A stretch of DNA of 64,000 nt, from NCBI GenBank assembly GCA_949130485.1, contig OX422197.1:5131193-5195192 (forward strand), read 5' to 3'. Shown here piece by piece: positions 40,060 to 55,200 of this stretch. The DNA comes from Agelas oroides. Its lineage: Eukaryota; Porifera; Demospongiae; Agelasida; Agelasidae. The translations under genes and the position numbers were made by a program. Under the pieces are notes generated by a model. It saw only the letters and a list, made by a program, of their open reading frames with translations, made no database searches and had not been told where the DNA came from. Position 1 is the first letter of the stretch, and each line of letters opens with the position of its first letter.

Positions 40060-43000
40060 CTCTACCTCACTCTACCACACTCTATCCCGACTCTACCTCA
40101 CTCTACCACACTCTACCCTGGCTCGACCCGACTCTACCTCACACTTCTACACTCTACCCCGACTCTACCTCACTCTACCACAATCTAGACCGAATCTACC
40201 TCACTCTACCACACTCTACCCTGGCTGGACCCGACTCTACCTCACTCTACCTCACCCTATCCTGTCTAGACCCGACTCTACCTAACTCTACCACACTCTT
40301 CCCCGACTCTACCTCACTCTACGACACTCTACCCCGACTCTACCTCAATCTACCACACTCTACCCCGACTCTACCTCACTCTACCACACTCTACCCCTAC
40401 TCTACCTCATTGTACCAACATTTACCCTGACTCTACCTTACTCTACCACACATTACCCTAGCTCGACCCGACTCTACCTCACTCTTCCACACTCTACCCC
40501 GACTCTACCTCACTCTACCACACTCTACCCCGACTCTATCTCACTCTACCACACTCTACCCTGACTCGACCCGACTCTACCACGCTCTACCACACTCTAC
40601 CCTGGCTCGACCCGACTCTACCTCACTCTACCACACTCTACCCTGATTCGACCCTCCTATACCTCACTCTACTCCTCTTCTACCTCACTCTTCCACACTC
40701 TAACCCGACTCTACCTCACTCTACCACACTCTACCCTGGCTCGACCTGACTCTACCTCACTCTACCACACTCTACCCTTGCTAGACCCAACTCTACATCA
40801 CTCTACCACACTCTACCCTGGCTCGACCCGACTGTACCTCATTCTACCAGACTCTACCCTTTCTCGACCAGACTCTAGCTCACTCCGCCACACCCTACCC
40901 CAACTCTACCTCACTCTACCACACTCTACCCCGACTGTTCCTCACTCTACCACACTCTAACCTGGCTTTACCCAGCTCTTCCTCACTCTACCTCACTCTC
41001 CCACACTCTACCCCGATTCTACCTCACTCTACCACACTCTACCCCGATTCTACCTCACTCTACCCCACACTACCCTGGCTCGATCTGACTAAACCTCACT
41101 CTACCACACTCTACACCGACTCTACCTAACTCTACGACACTCTACCCCTACTCCACCTCACTCTACCACACTCTACCCTGGCTCGACCCAGACTCTACAT
41201 CACTCTACCACACTCTACCCTTTCTCGACCCGCCTCTACCTCACTCTACCCCTAATCTACCTCACTCTACCACACTCTACCCCGACTCTACCTCACTCTA
41301 CAACACTGTAACCCGACTCTACCTCACTCTTCCACACTCTACCCTGGCTAGACCTGACTCTACCTCACTCTACCACACTCTACCCCTACTCTACCTCACT
41401 CTTCCACACTCTACCCCGACTCTACCTCACTCTACCACACTCTACCCTGGTTCGACCCGACTCTACCTCACTCTACCACACTCTACCCTGGCTTAACCCG
41501 ACTCTACCTCACTCTACCACACTCTACCCTGGCTCGACCTGACCCTACCTCACTCTACCACACTCTACCCTGGTTAGACCCGACTCTACCTCACTCTACC
41601 ACTCTCTACCCTGGCTCGACCCGACTCTACCTAACTCTACCACACTCTACCCTGGCTCGACGCGACTCTACCTCACTTCACCACAATCTACCCCACCTCT
41701 ACCTCTACCACACTCTACCCCGACTCTACCTCACTCTACCACACTCTACCCTCGCTAGACCCGACTCTACCTCACCCTACCACACTCTACCCTTGCTCAA
41801 CCCAAATCTACCTCTCTCTACCACACATTACCCTGGCTCGACCCAACTCTACCTCACTCTACCACACTCTACCCCGACTCTACCTCACTCTACCACACTC
41901 TACCCCGACTCTATCTCACTCTACCACACTCTACCCTGACTCGACCCGACTCTACCACGCTCTACCACACTCTACCCTGGCTCGACCCGACTCTACCTCA
42001 CTCTACCACACTCTACCCTGATTCGACCCTCCTATACCTCACTCTACTCCTCTTCTACCTCACTCTTCCACACTCTAACCCGACTCTACCTCACTCTACC
42101 ACACTCTACCCTGGCTCGACCTGACTCTACCTCACTCTACCACACTCTACCCTTGCTAGACCCAACTCTACATCACTCTACCACACTCTACCCTGGCTCG
42201 ACCCGACTGTACCTCATTCTACCAGACTCTACCCTTTCTCGACCAGACTCTAGCTCACTCCGCCACACCCTACCCCAACTCTACCTCACTCTACCACACT
42301 CTACCCCGACTGTTCCTCACTCTACCACACTCTAACCTGGCTTTACCCAGCTCTTCCTCACTCTACCTCACTCTCCCACACTCTACCCCGATTCTACCTC
42401 ACTCTACCACACTCTACCCCGATTCTACCTCACTCTACCCCACACTACCCTGGCTCGATCTGACTAAACCTCACTCTACCACACTCTACACCGACTCTAC
42501 CTAACTCTACGACACTCTACCCCTACTCCACCTCACTCTACCACACTCTACCCTGGCTCGACCCAGACTCTACATCACTCTACCACACTCTACCCTTTCT
42601 CGACCCGACTCTACCTCACTCTACCACACTCTATCCCGACTCTACCTCACTCTACCACACTCTACCCTGGCTCGACCCGACTCTACCTCACACTTCTACA
42701 CTCTACCCCGACTCTACCTCACTCTACCACAATCTAGACCGAATCTACCTCACTCTACCACACTCTACCCTGGCTGGACCCGACTCTACCTCACTCTACC
42801 TCACCCTATCCTGTCTAGACCCGACTCTACCTAACTCTACCACACTCTTCCCCGACTCTACCTCACTCTACGACACTCTACCCCGACTCTACCTCAATCT
42901 ACCACACTCTACCCCGACTCTACCTCACTCTACCACACTCTACCCCTACTCTACCTCATTGTACCAACATTTACCCTGACTCTACCTTACTCTACCACAC

Positions 43001-43079
43001 ATTACCCTAGCTCGACCCGACTCTACCTCACTCTTCCACACTCTACCCCGACTCTACCTCACTCTACCACACTCTACCC
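37960..43079 (+). repeat. 2549-bp tandem duplication in satellite (most homogenised block)
   Basis: Positions p and p+2549 match for essentially the whole copy length: CTGGTTCGACC at 38898/41447, and a marker ORF start at 38229/40778 and 39604/42153. The match ends at about 40530/43079. No difference was noticed in the parts compared by eye. Confidence 0.85.
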
Positions 43080-43299
43080 CGATTCTACCTCACTCTACCA
43101 CCCTCTACCCCGATTCTACCTCACTCTACCACACTCTACCCTGGCTCCACCCAACTCTACCTCACTCTACCACACTCTACCCCGACTCCACCTCACTCTA
43201 CCACACTCTACCCTGGCTCGACCCAGACTCTACATCACTCTACCACACTCTACCCTGACTAGACCCTACTCTACCTCACTCTACCACACTCTACCCCGA

Positions 43300-46200
43300 C
43301 TCTGCCTCACTCTACCACACTCTACCCCAACTCTACCTCAATTTACCAACATTTACCCTCACTTAACCTCACTCTACCACACTCTACCCTGGCTCGACCC
43401 GACTCTACCTCACTCTACCACACTCTACCCCGACTCTACCTCACTCTACGACACTCTACCTCGACTCTACCTCACTCTACCACACTCTACCGCGACTCTA
43501 CCTCACTGTACCAACATTTACCCTGACTCTACCTCACTCTACCACACTCTACACTGGCTGGACCTGTCTCTACCTCACTCTACCACACTCTAGCCTGGCT
43601 AAACCCGACTCTACATCACTCTACTACACTCTACCCTGGCTCGCCCCGACTCTACATCACTCTACCACACTCTACACTGACTACACCCTTCTCTACCTCA
43701 CTCTACCACACTCTACCCTTTCTCGACCCGACTCTACCTCACTCTACCACACTCTACCCCGACTCTACCTCACTCTACAACACTCTACCCCGACTCTACC
43801 TCACTCTTCCACACTCTACCCTGGCTAGACATGACTCTACCTCACTCTACCACACTCTACCCCTTCTCTACCTCACTCTTCCACACTCTACCCCGACTCT
43901 ACCTCACTCTACCACACTCTACCCTCGACTCGACCCGACTCTACCTGACTCTACCACACTCTACCCCGATTCTACCTCAATCTTCCACATTCTACCCCGA
44001 TTCCACCTCACTTTACCACACTCTGCCCTGACTCGACCCGACTCTACCTCACTCTTCCACACTCTACCCCGACTCTACCTCACTCTACGACACTCTACCC
44101 CGACTCCACCTCACTCTACCACACTCTAACCTGGCTCGACCCCGACTCTACATCACTCTACCACACTCTACCCTGGCTCGACCCGACTCTACCTCAGTCT
44201 ACCACACTCTACCCTTTCTCGACCCGACTCAACTTCACTCTACCACACTCTACCCTGGCTCGACCCGACTCTACCTCACTCTACCACACTCTACCATGGC
44301 TCGACCCCGACTCTACATCACTCTACCACACTCTACCCTGACTAGACCCTACTCTACCTCACTCTACCACACTCTACCCCGACTCTACCTCACTCTACCA
44401 CACTCTACCACGACTCTACCTCACTTTACCAACATTTACCCTCACTCTACCTCACTCTACCACTCTCTACCCTGGCTCGACCCGACTCTACCTAACTCTA
44501 CCACACTCTACCCTGGCTCGACGCGACTCTACCTCACTTCACCACAATCTACCCCACCTCTACCTCTACCACACTCTACCCCGACTCTACCTCACTCTAC
44601 CACACTCTACCCTCGCTAGACCCGACTCTACCTCACCCTACCACACTCTACCCTTGCTCAACCCAAATCTACCTCTCTCTACCACACATTACCCTGGCTC
44701 GACCCAACTCTACCTCACTCTACCACACTCTACCCCGACTCTACCTCACTCTACCACACTCTACCCCGACTCTATCTCACTCTACCACACTCTACCCTGA
44801 CTCGACCCGACTCTACCACGCTCTACCACACTCTACCCTGGCTCGACCCGACTCTACCTCACTCTACCACACTCTACCCTGATTCGACCCTCCTATACCT
44901 CACTCTACTCCTCTTCTACCTCACTCTTCCACACTCTAACCCGACTCTACCTCACTCTACCACACTCTACCCTGGCTCGACCTGACTCTACCTCACTCTA
45001 CCACACTCTACCCTTGCTAGACCCAACTCTACATCACCCTACCACACTCTACCCTGGCTCGACCCGACTGTACCTCATTCTACCAGACTCTACCCTTTCT
45101 CGACCAGACTCTAGCTCACTCCGCCACACCCTACCCCAACTCTACCTCACTCTACCACACTCTACCCCGACTGTTCCTCACTCTACCACACTCTAACCTG
45201 GCTTTACCCAGCTCTTCCTCACTCTACCTCACTCTCCCACACTCTACCCCGATTCTACCTCACTCTACCACACTCTACCCCGATTCTACCTCACTCTACC
45301 CCACACTACCCTGGCTCGATCTGACTAAACCTCACTCTACCACACTCTACACCGACTCTACCTAACTCTACGACACTCTACCCCTACTCCACCTCACTCT
45401 ACCACACTCTACCCTGGCTCGACCCAGACTCTACATCACTCTACCACACTCTACCCTTTCTCGACCCGACTCTACCTCACTCTACCACACTCTATCCCGA
45501 CTCTACCTCACTCTACCACACTCTACCCTGGCTCGACCCGACTCTACCTCACACTTCTACACTCTACCCCGACTCTACCTCACTCTACCACAATCTAGAC
45601 CGAATCTACCTCACTCTACCACACTCTACCCTGGCTGGACCCGACTCTACCTCACTCTACCTCACCCTATCCTGTCTAGACCCGACTCTACCTAACTCTA
45701 CCACACTCTTCCCCGACTCTACCTCACTCTACGACACTCTACCCCGACTCTACCTCAATCTACTACCCTCTACCCCGACTCTACCTCACTCTACCACACT
45801 CTACCCCTACTCTACCTCATTGTACCAACATTTACCCTGACTCTACCTTACTCTACCACACATTACCCTAGCTCGACCCGACTCTACCTCACTCTTCCAC
45901 ACTCTACCCCGACTCTACCTCACTCTACCACACTCTACCCCGATTCTACCTCACTCTACCACCCTCTACCCCGATTCTACCTCACTCTACCACACTCTAC
46001 CCTGGCTCCACCCAACTCTACCTCACTCTACCACACTCTACCCCGACTCCACCTCACTCTACCACACTCTACCCTGGCTCGACCCAGACTCTACATCACT
46101 CTACCACACTCTACCCTGACTAGACCCTACTCTACCTCACTCTACCACACTCTACCCCGACTCTGCCTCACTCTACCACACTCTACCCCAACTCTACCTC

Positions 46201-49200
46201 AATTTACCAACATTTACCCTCACTTAACCTCACTCTACCACACTCTACCCTACCTCGACCCGACTCTACCTTACTCTACCACACTCTACACCGACTCTAC
46301 CTCACTGTACGACACTCTACCCCGACTCTACCTCACTCTACCACACTCTACCCTGTTTCGACCCAACTCTACCTCAGTCTACCGCACTCTACCCTGGCTA
46401 GACCCGACTCTACCTCACTCTTCCACACTCTACCCCGACTCTACCTCACTGTACCACACTCTACCCCGATTGTACCTCACTCTACCACCCTCTACCCCGA
46501 TTCTACCTCACTCTACCGCACTCTACCCTGGCTCAACCCGACTCTACCTCTCTCTACCACACTCTACCCCGACTCTACCTCACTGTACCAACATTTATCC
46601 TGACTCTACCTCACTCTACCACACTCTACCCTAGCTCGACCCGACTCTACCTCTCTCTTCCACACTCTACCCCGACTCTACCTCACTCTACCACACTCTA
46701 ACCCGACTCTACCTCACTCTACCACACTCTACCCTGGCTCGACACCGACTCTACATCACTCTACCACACTCTACCCTGACTGGACCTTACTCTACCTCAC
46801 TCTACCACACTCTACCCCGACTCTGCCTCACTCTACCAAACTCTACCACGACTCTACCTCACTTTACCAACATTTACCCTCACTCTGCCTCACTCTACCA
46901 CACTCTACCCTGCCTCGACCCGACTCTTCCTTACTCTACCACACTCTGCACCGACTCTACCTCACTCTACGACACTCTATCCCGACTCTACCACACTCTA
47001 CCCTGTTTCGAACCAACTCTACCTCACTCTACCACACTCTACCCTGGCTAGACCCGACTCTACCTCACTCTACCACCCTCTACCCCGACTCTACCTCACT
47101 CTACCACACTCTACCCCGATTGTACCTCACTCTACCACCCTCTACCCCGATTCTACCTCACTCTACCACACTCTACCCTGACTAGACCCTTCTCTACCTC
47201 ACTCTACCACACTCTACCCCGACTCTGCCTCACTCTACCACACTCTACCCCGACTCAACCTCACTCTACCACACTCTACCCTGGCTCAATCCCGACTCTA
47301 CATCACTCTACCACACTCTACACTGACTAGATCCTTCTCTACCTCACTCTACCACACTCTACCCTTTCTCGACCCGACTCTACCTCACTCTACCACACTC
47401 TACCCCGACTCTACCTCACTCTACAACACTCTACCCCGACTCTACCTCACTCTTCCACACTCTACCCTGGCTAGACATGACTCTACCTCACTCTACCACA
47501 CTCTACCCCTTCTCTACCTCACTCTTCCACACTCTACCCCGACTCTACCTCACTCTACCACACTCTACCCTCGACTCGACCTGACTCTACCTGACTCTAC
47601 CACACTCTACCCCGATTCTACCTCAATCTTCCACATTCTACCCCGATTCCACCTCACTTTACCACACTCTGCCCTGACTCGACCCGACTCTACCTCACTC
47701 TACCACACTCTATCCCGACTGTACCTCACTCTACGACACTCTACCCCGACTCCACCTCACTCTACCACACTCTAACCTGGCTCGACCCCGACTCTACATC
47801 ACTCTACCACACTCTACCCTGGCTCGACCCGACTCTACCTCAGTCTACCACACTCTACCCTTTCTCGACCCGACTCAACCTCACTCTACCGCACTCTACC
47901 CTGGCTCGACCCGACTCTACCTCACTCTACCACACTCTACCCTGGCTCGAGCCCGACTCTACATCACTCTACCACACTCTACCCTGGCTAGACCCTACTC
48001 TACCTCACTCTACCACACTCTACCCCGACTCTACCTCACTCTACCACACTCTACCACGACTCTACCTCACTTTACCAACATTTACCCTCACTCTACCTCA
48101 CTCTACCACTCTCTACCCTGGCTCGACCCGACTCTACCTCACTCTACCACACTCTGCCCTGGCTCGACGCGTCTCTACCTCACTTCACCACACTCTACCT
48201 CAACTCTACCTCTACCACACTCTACCCCGACTCTACCTCACTCTACCACACTCTACCCTGATTCGACCCGCCTATACCTCACTCTACCCCTCTTCTACCT
48301 CACTCTTCCACACTCTAACCCGACTCTACCTCACTCTACCACACTCTACCCTGGCTCGACCTGACTCTACCTCACTCTACCACACTCTACCCTTGCTAGA
48401 CCCAACTCTACATCACTCTACCACACTCTACCCTGGCTCGACCCGACTGTACCTCATTCTACCAGACTCTACCCTTTCTCGACCAGACTCTAGCTCACTC
48501 CGCCACACCCTACCCCAACTCTACCTCACTCTACCACATTCTACCCCGACTGTTCCTCACTCTACCACACTCTAACCTGGCTCTACCCAGCTCTTCCTCA
48601 CTCTCCCACACTCTACCCCGATTCTACCTCACTCTACCACACTCTACCCCAATTCTACCTCACTCTACTACACACTACCCTGGCTCGATCTGACTCAACC
48701 TCACTCTACCACACTCTACCCCGACTCTACCTAACTCTACGACACTCTACCCCTACTCCACCTCACTCTACCACACTCTACCCTGGCTCGACCCAGACTC
48801 TACATCACTCTACCACACTCTACCCTTTCTCGACCCGACTCTACCTCACTCTACTACACTCTATCCCGACTCTACCTCACTCTACCACACTCTACCCTGG
48901 CTCGACCCGAGTCTACCTCACACTTCCACACTGTACCCCGACTCTACCTCACTCTACCACAATCTAGACCGAATCTACCTCACTCTACCACACTCTACCC
49001 TGGCTCGACCCGACTCTACCTCACTCTACCTCACCCTATCCTGTCTAGACCCGACTCTACCTCACTCTACCACACTCTTCCCCGACTCTACCTCACTCTA
49101 CGACACTCTACCCCGACTCTACCTCACTCTACCACACTCTACCCTGGCTCGACCCGACTCTACCTCAATCAACCACACTCTACCCCGACTCTACCTCACT

Positions 49201-52200
49201 CTACCACACTCTACCCCTACTCTACCTCACTGTACCAACATTTACCCTGACTCTACCTTACTCTACCACACTCTACCCTAGCTCGACCCGACTCTACCTC
49301 ACTCTTCCACACTCTACCCCGACTCTACCTCACTCTACCACACTCTACCCCGATTCTACCTCACTCTACCACCCTCTACCCCGATTCTACCTCACTCTAC
49401 CACACTCTACCCTGGCTCCACCCAACTCTACCTCACTCTACCACACTCTACCCCGACTCTACCTCGCTCTACCACACTCTACCCTGGCTCGACCCAGACT
49501 CTACATCACTCTACCACACTTTACCCTGACTAGACCCTACTCTACCTCACTCTACCACACTCTACCCCGACTCTGCCTCACTCTACCACACTCTACCCCA
49601 ACTCTACCTCAATTTACCAACATTTACCCTCACTTAACCTCACTCTACCACACTGTACCCTACCTCGACCCGACTCTACCTTACTCTACCACACTCTACA
49701 CCGACTCTACCTCACTGTACGACACTCTACCCCGACTCTACCTCACTCTACCACACTCTACCCTGTTTCTACCCAACTCTACCTCACTCTACCGCACTCT
49801 ACCCTGGCTAGACCCGACTCTACCTCACTCTTCCACACTCTACCCCGACTCTACCTCACTGTACCACACTCTACCCCGATTGTACCTCACTCTACCACCC
49901 TCTACCCCGATTCTACCTCACTCTACCGCACTCTACCCTGGCTCAACCCGACTCTACCTCTCTCTACCACACTCTACCCCGACTCTACCTCACTGTACCA
50001 ACATTTATTCTGACTCTACCTCACTCTACCACACTCTACCCTAGCTCGACCCGACTCTACCTCTCTCTTCCACACTCTACCCCGACTCTACCTCACTCTA
50101 CCACACTCTAACCTGACTCTACCTCACTCTACCACACTCTACCCTGGCTCGACACCGACTCTACATCACTCTACCACACTCTACCCCGACTCTACCTCAC
50201 TCTACCACACTCTAACCCGACTCTACCTCACTTTACCACACTCTACCCTGGCTCGACACCGACTGTACATCACTCTACCACACTCTACCCTGACTGGACC
50301 CTACTCTACCTCACTCTACCACACTCTACCCCGACTCTGCCTCAGTCTACCAAACTCTACCACGACTCTACCTCACTGTACCAACATTTATCCTGACTCT
50401 ACCTCACTCTACCACACTCTACCCCGACTCTACCTCACTGTACCAACATTTATCCTGACTCTACCTCACTCTACCACACTCTACCCTAGCTCGACCCGAC
50501 TCTACCTCTCTCTTCCACACTCTATCCCGACTCTACCTCACTCTACCACACTCTAACCGATTCTACCTCACTCTACCACCCTCTACCCCGATTCTACCTT
50601 ACTCTACCACACTCTACCCTGCCTCCACCCGACTCTACCTAACTCTACCACACTCTACCCCGACTCTACCTCACTCTACCACACTCTACCCTGGCTCCAC
50701 CTGACTCTCCCTAACTCTACCACACTCTACCCCGACTCTACCTCACTCTACCACACTCTAACCCGACTCTACCTCACTCTACCACACTCTACCCTGGCTC
50801 GACACCGACTCTACATCACTCTACCACACTCTACCCTGACTGGACCCTACTCTACCTCACTCTACCACCCTCTAACCCGACTCTACCTCACTCTACCACA
50901 CTCTACCCCGATTGTACCTCACTCTACCTCCCTCTACCCCGATTCTACCTCACTCTACCGCACTCTACCCTTGCTCAACCCGACTCTACCTCTCTCTACC
51001 ACACTCTACCCCGACTCTACCTCACTGTACCAACATTTATCCTGACTCTACCTCACTCTACCACACTCTACCCTAGCTCGACTCGACTCTACCTCTCTCT
51101 TCCACACTCTACCCCGACTCTACCTCACTCTACCACACTCTACCCGATTCTACCTCACTCTACCGCACTCTACCCTGGCTCAACCCGACTCTACCTCTCT
51201 CTACCACACTCTACCCCGACTCTACCTCACTGTACCAACATTTATCCTGACTCTACCTCACTCTACCACACATTACCCTAGCTCGACCCGACTCTACCTC
51301 TCTCTTCCACACTCTACCCCGACTCTACCTCACTCTACCACACTCTACCCCAACTCTACATCACTCTACCACACTCTACCCTGGCTCGACCCGACTGTAC
51401 CTCATTCTACCAGACTCTACCCTTTCTCGACCAGACTCTAGCTCACTCCGCCACACCCTACCCCAACTCTACCTCACTCTACCACACTCTACCCCGACTG
51501 TTCCTCACTCTACCACACTCTAACCTGGCTCTACCCAGCTCTTCCTCACTCTACCTCACTCTCCCACACTCTACCCCGATTCTACCTCACTCTACTACAC
51601 TCTACCCCGATTCTACCTCACTCTACCACACACTACCCCGACTCTACCTCACTCTACCACACTCTACCCCGATTGTACCTCACTCTACCACCCTCTACCC
51701 CGATTCTACCTCACTCTACCGCACTCTACCCTTGCTCAACCCGACTCTACCTCTCTCTACCACAATCTACCCCGACTCTACCTCACTGTACCAACATTTA
51801 TCCTGACTCTACCTCACTCTACCAAACTCTACCACGACTCTACCTCACTTTACCTACATTTACCCTCACTCTGCCTCACTCTACCACACTCTACCCTGCC
51901 TCGACCCGACTCTTCCTTACTCTACCACACTCTGCACCGACTCTACCTCACTCTACGACACTCTACCCCGACTCTACCACACTCTACCCTGTTTCGAACC
52001 AACTCTACCTCACTCTACCACACTCTACCCTGGCTAGACCCGACTCTACCTAACTCTACCACCCTCTACCCCGACTCTACCTCACTCTACCACACTCTAC
52101 CCCGATTGTACCTCACTCTACCACCCTCTACCCCGATTCTACCTCACTCTACCACACTCTACCCTGACTAGACCCTTCTCTACCTCACTCTACCACACTC

Positions 52201-55200
52201 TACCCCGACTCTGCCTCACTCTACCACACTCTACCCCGACTCAACCTCACTCTACCACACTCTGCTCTGGCTCAATCTAGACTCTACATCACTCTACCAC
52301 ACTCTACACTGACTAGACCCTTCTCTACCTCACTCTACCACACTCTACCCTTTCTCGACCCGACTCTACCTCACTCTACCACACTCTACCCCGACTCTAC
52401 CTCACTCTACAACACTCTATCCCGACTCTACCTCACTCTTCCACACTCTACCCTGGCTAGACATGACTCTACCTCACTCTAACACACTCTACCCCTTCTC
52501 TACCTCACTCTTCCACACTCTACCCCGACTCTACCTCACTCTACCACACTCTACCCTCGACTCGACCTGACTCTACCTGACTCTACCACACTCTACCCCG
52601 ATTCTACCTCAATCTTCCACATTCTACCCCGATTCCACTTCACTTTACCACGCTCTGCCCTGACTCGACCCGACTCTACCGCACTCTACCACACTCTATC
52701 CCGACTGTACCTCACTCTACGACACTCTACCCCGACTCCACCTCACTCTACCCCACTCTAACCTGGCTCGACCCCGACTCTACATCACTCTACCACACTC
52801 TACCCTGGCTCGACCTGACTCTACCTCACTCTACCACACTCTACCCTGGCTCGACACCGACTCTACATCACTCTACCACACTCTACCCTGACTAGACCCT
52901 ACTCTACCTCACTCTACCACACTCTACCCCGACTCTACCTCACTCTACCACACTCTACCACGACTCTACCTCACTTTACCAACATTTACCCTCACTCTAC
53001 CTCACTCTACCACTCTCTACCCTGGCTCGACCCGACTCTACCTCACTCTACCACACTCTACCCTGGCTCGACGCGTCTCTACCTCACTTCACCACACTCT
53101 ACCTCAACTCTACCTCTACCACACTCTACCCCGACTCTACCTCACTCTACCACACTCTACCCTCGCTAGACCTGACTCTACCTCACCCTACCACACTCTA
53201 CCCTTGCTCAACCCAAATCTACCTCTCTCTACCACACATTACCCTGGCTCGACCCAACTCTACCTCACTCTACCACACTCTACCCCGACTCTACCTCACT
53301 CTACCACACTCTACCCCGACTCTATCTCACTCTACCACACTCTACCCTAACTCGACCCGACTCTACCACGCTCTACCACACTCTACCCTGGCTCGACCCG
53401 ACTCTACCTCACTCTACCACACTCTACCCTGATTCGACCCGCCTATACCTCTACGCCTCTTCTACCTCACTCTTCCACACTCTAACCCGACTCTACCTCA
53501 CTCTACCACACTCTACCCTGGCTCGACCTGACTCTACCTCACTCTACCACACTCTACCCTTGCTAGACCCAACTCTACATCACTCTACCACACTCTACCC
53601 TGGCTCGACCCGACTGTACCTCATTCTACCAGACTCTACCCTTTCTCGACCAGACTCTAGCTCACTCCGCCACACCCTACCCCCACTCTACCTCACTCTA
53701 CCACATTCTACCCCGACTGTTCCTCACTCTACCACACTCTAACCTGGCTCTACCCAGCTCTTCCTCACTCTACCTCACTCTCCCACACTCTACCCCGATT
53801 CTACCTCACTCTACCACACTCTACCCCGATTCTACCTCACTCTACCACACACTATCCTGGCTCGATCTGACTCAACCTCACTCTACCACACTCTACCCCG
53901 AATCTACCTAACTCTACGACACTCTACCCCTACTCCACCTCACTCTACCACACTCTACCCTGGCTCGACCCAGACTCTACATCACTCTACCACACTCTAC
54001 CCTTTCTCGACCCGACTCTACCTCACTCTACCACACTCTATCCCGACTCTACCTCACTCTACCACACTCCACCCTGGCTCGACCCGAGTCTACCTCACAC
54101 TTCCACACTCTACCCCGAGTCTGCCTCACTCTACCACACTCTACCCCAACTCTACCTCAATTTACCAACATTTACCCTCACTTAACCTCACTCTACCACA
54201 CTCTACCCTACCTCGACCCGACTCTACCTTACTCTACCACACTCTACACCGACTCTACCTCACTGTACGACACTCTACCCCGACTCTACCTCCCTCTACC
54301 ACACTCTACCCTGTTTCGACCCAACTCTACCTCACTCTACCGCACTCTACCCTGGCTAGACCCGACTCTACCTCACTCTTCCACACTCTACCCCGACTCT
54401 ACCTTACTGTACCAACATTTATCCTGACTCTACCTCACTCTACCACACTCTACCCTAGCTCGACCCGACTCTACCTCTCTCTTCCACACTCTACCCCGAC
54501 TCTACCTCACTCTACCACACTCTAACCCGACTCTACCTCACTCTACCACACTCTACCCTGGCTCGACACCGACTCTACATCACTCTACCACACTCTACCC
54601 TTACTGGACCCTACTCTACCTCACTCTACCACACTCTACCCCGACTCTGCCTCACTCTACCAAACTCTACCACGACTCTACCTCACTTTACCAACATTTA
54701 ACCTCACTCTGCCTCACTCTACCACACTCTACCCTGCCTCGACCCGACTCTTCCTTACTCTACCACACTCTGCACCGACTCTACCTCACTCTACGACACT
54801 CTACCCCGACTCTACCACACTCTACCCTGTTTCGAACCAACTCTACCTCACTCTACCACACTCTACCCTGGCTAGACCCGACTCTACCTCACTCTACCAC
54901 CCTCTACCCCGACTCTACCTCACTCTACCACACTCTACCCCGATTGTACCTCACTCTACCACCCTCTACCCCGATTCTACCTCACTCTACCGCACTCTAC
55001 CCTTGCTCAACCCGACTCTACCTCTCTCTACCACACTCTACCCCAACTCTACCTCACTGTACCAACATTTATCCTGACTCTACCTCACTCTACCCCACTC
55101 TAACCTAGCTCGACCCGACTCTACCTCTCTCTTCCACACTCTATCCCGACTCTACCTCACTCTACCACACTCTAACCCGACTCTACCTCACTCTACCACA

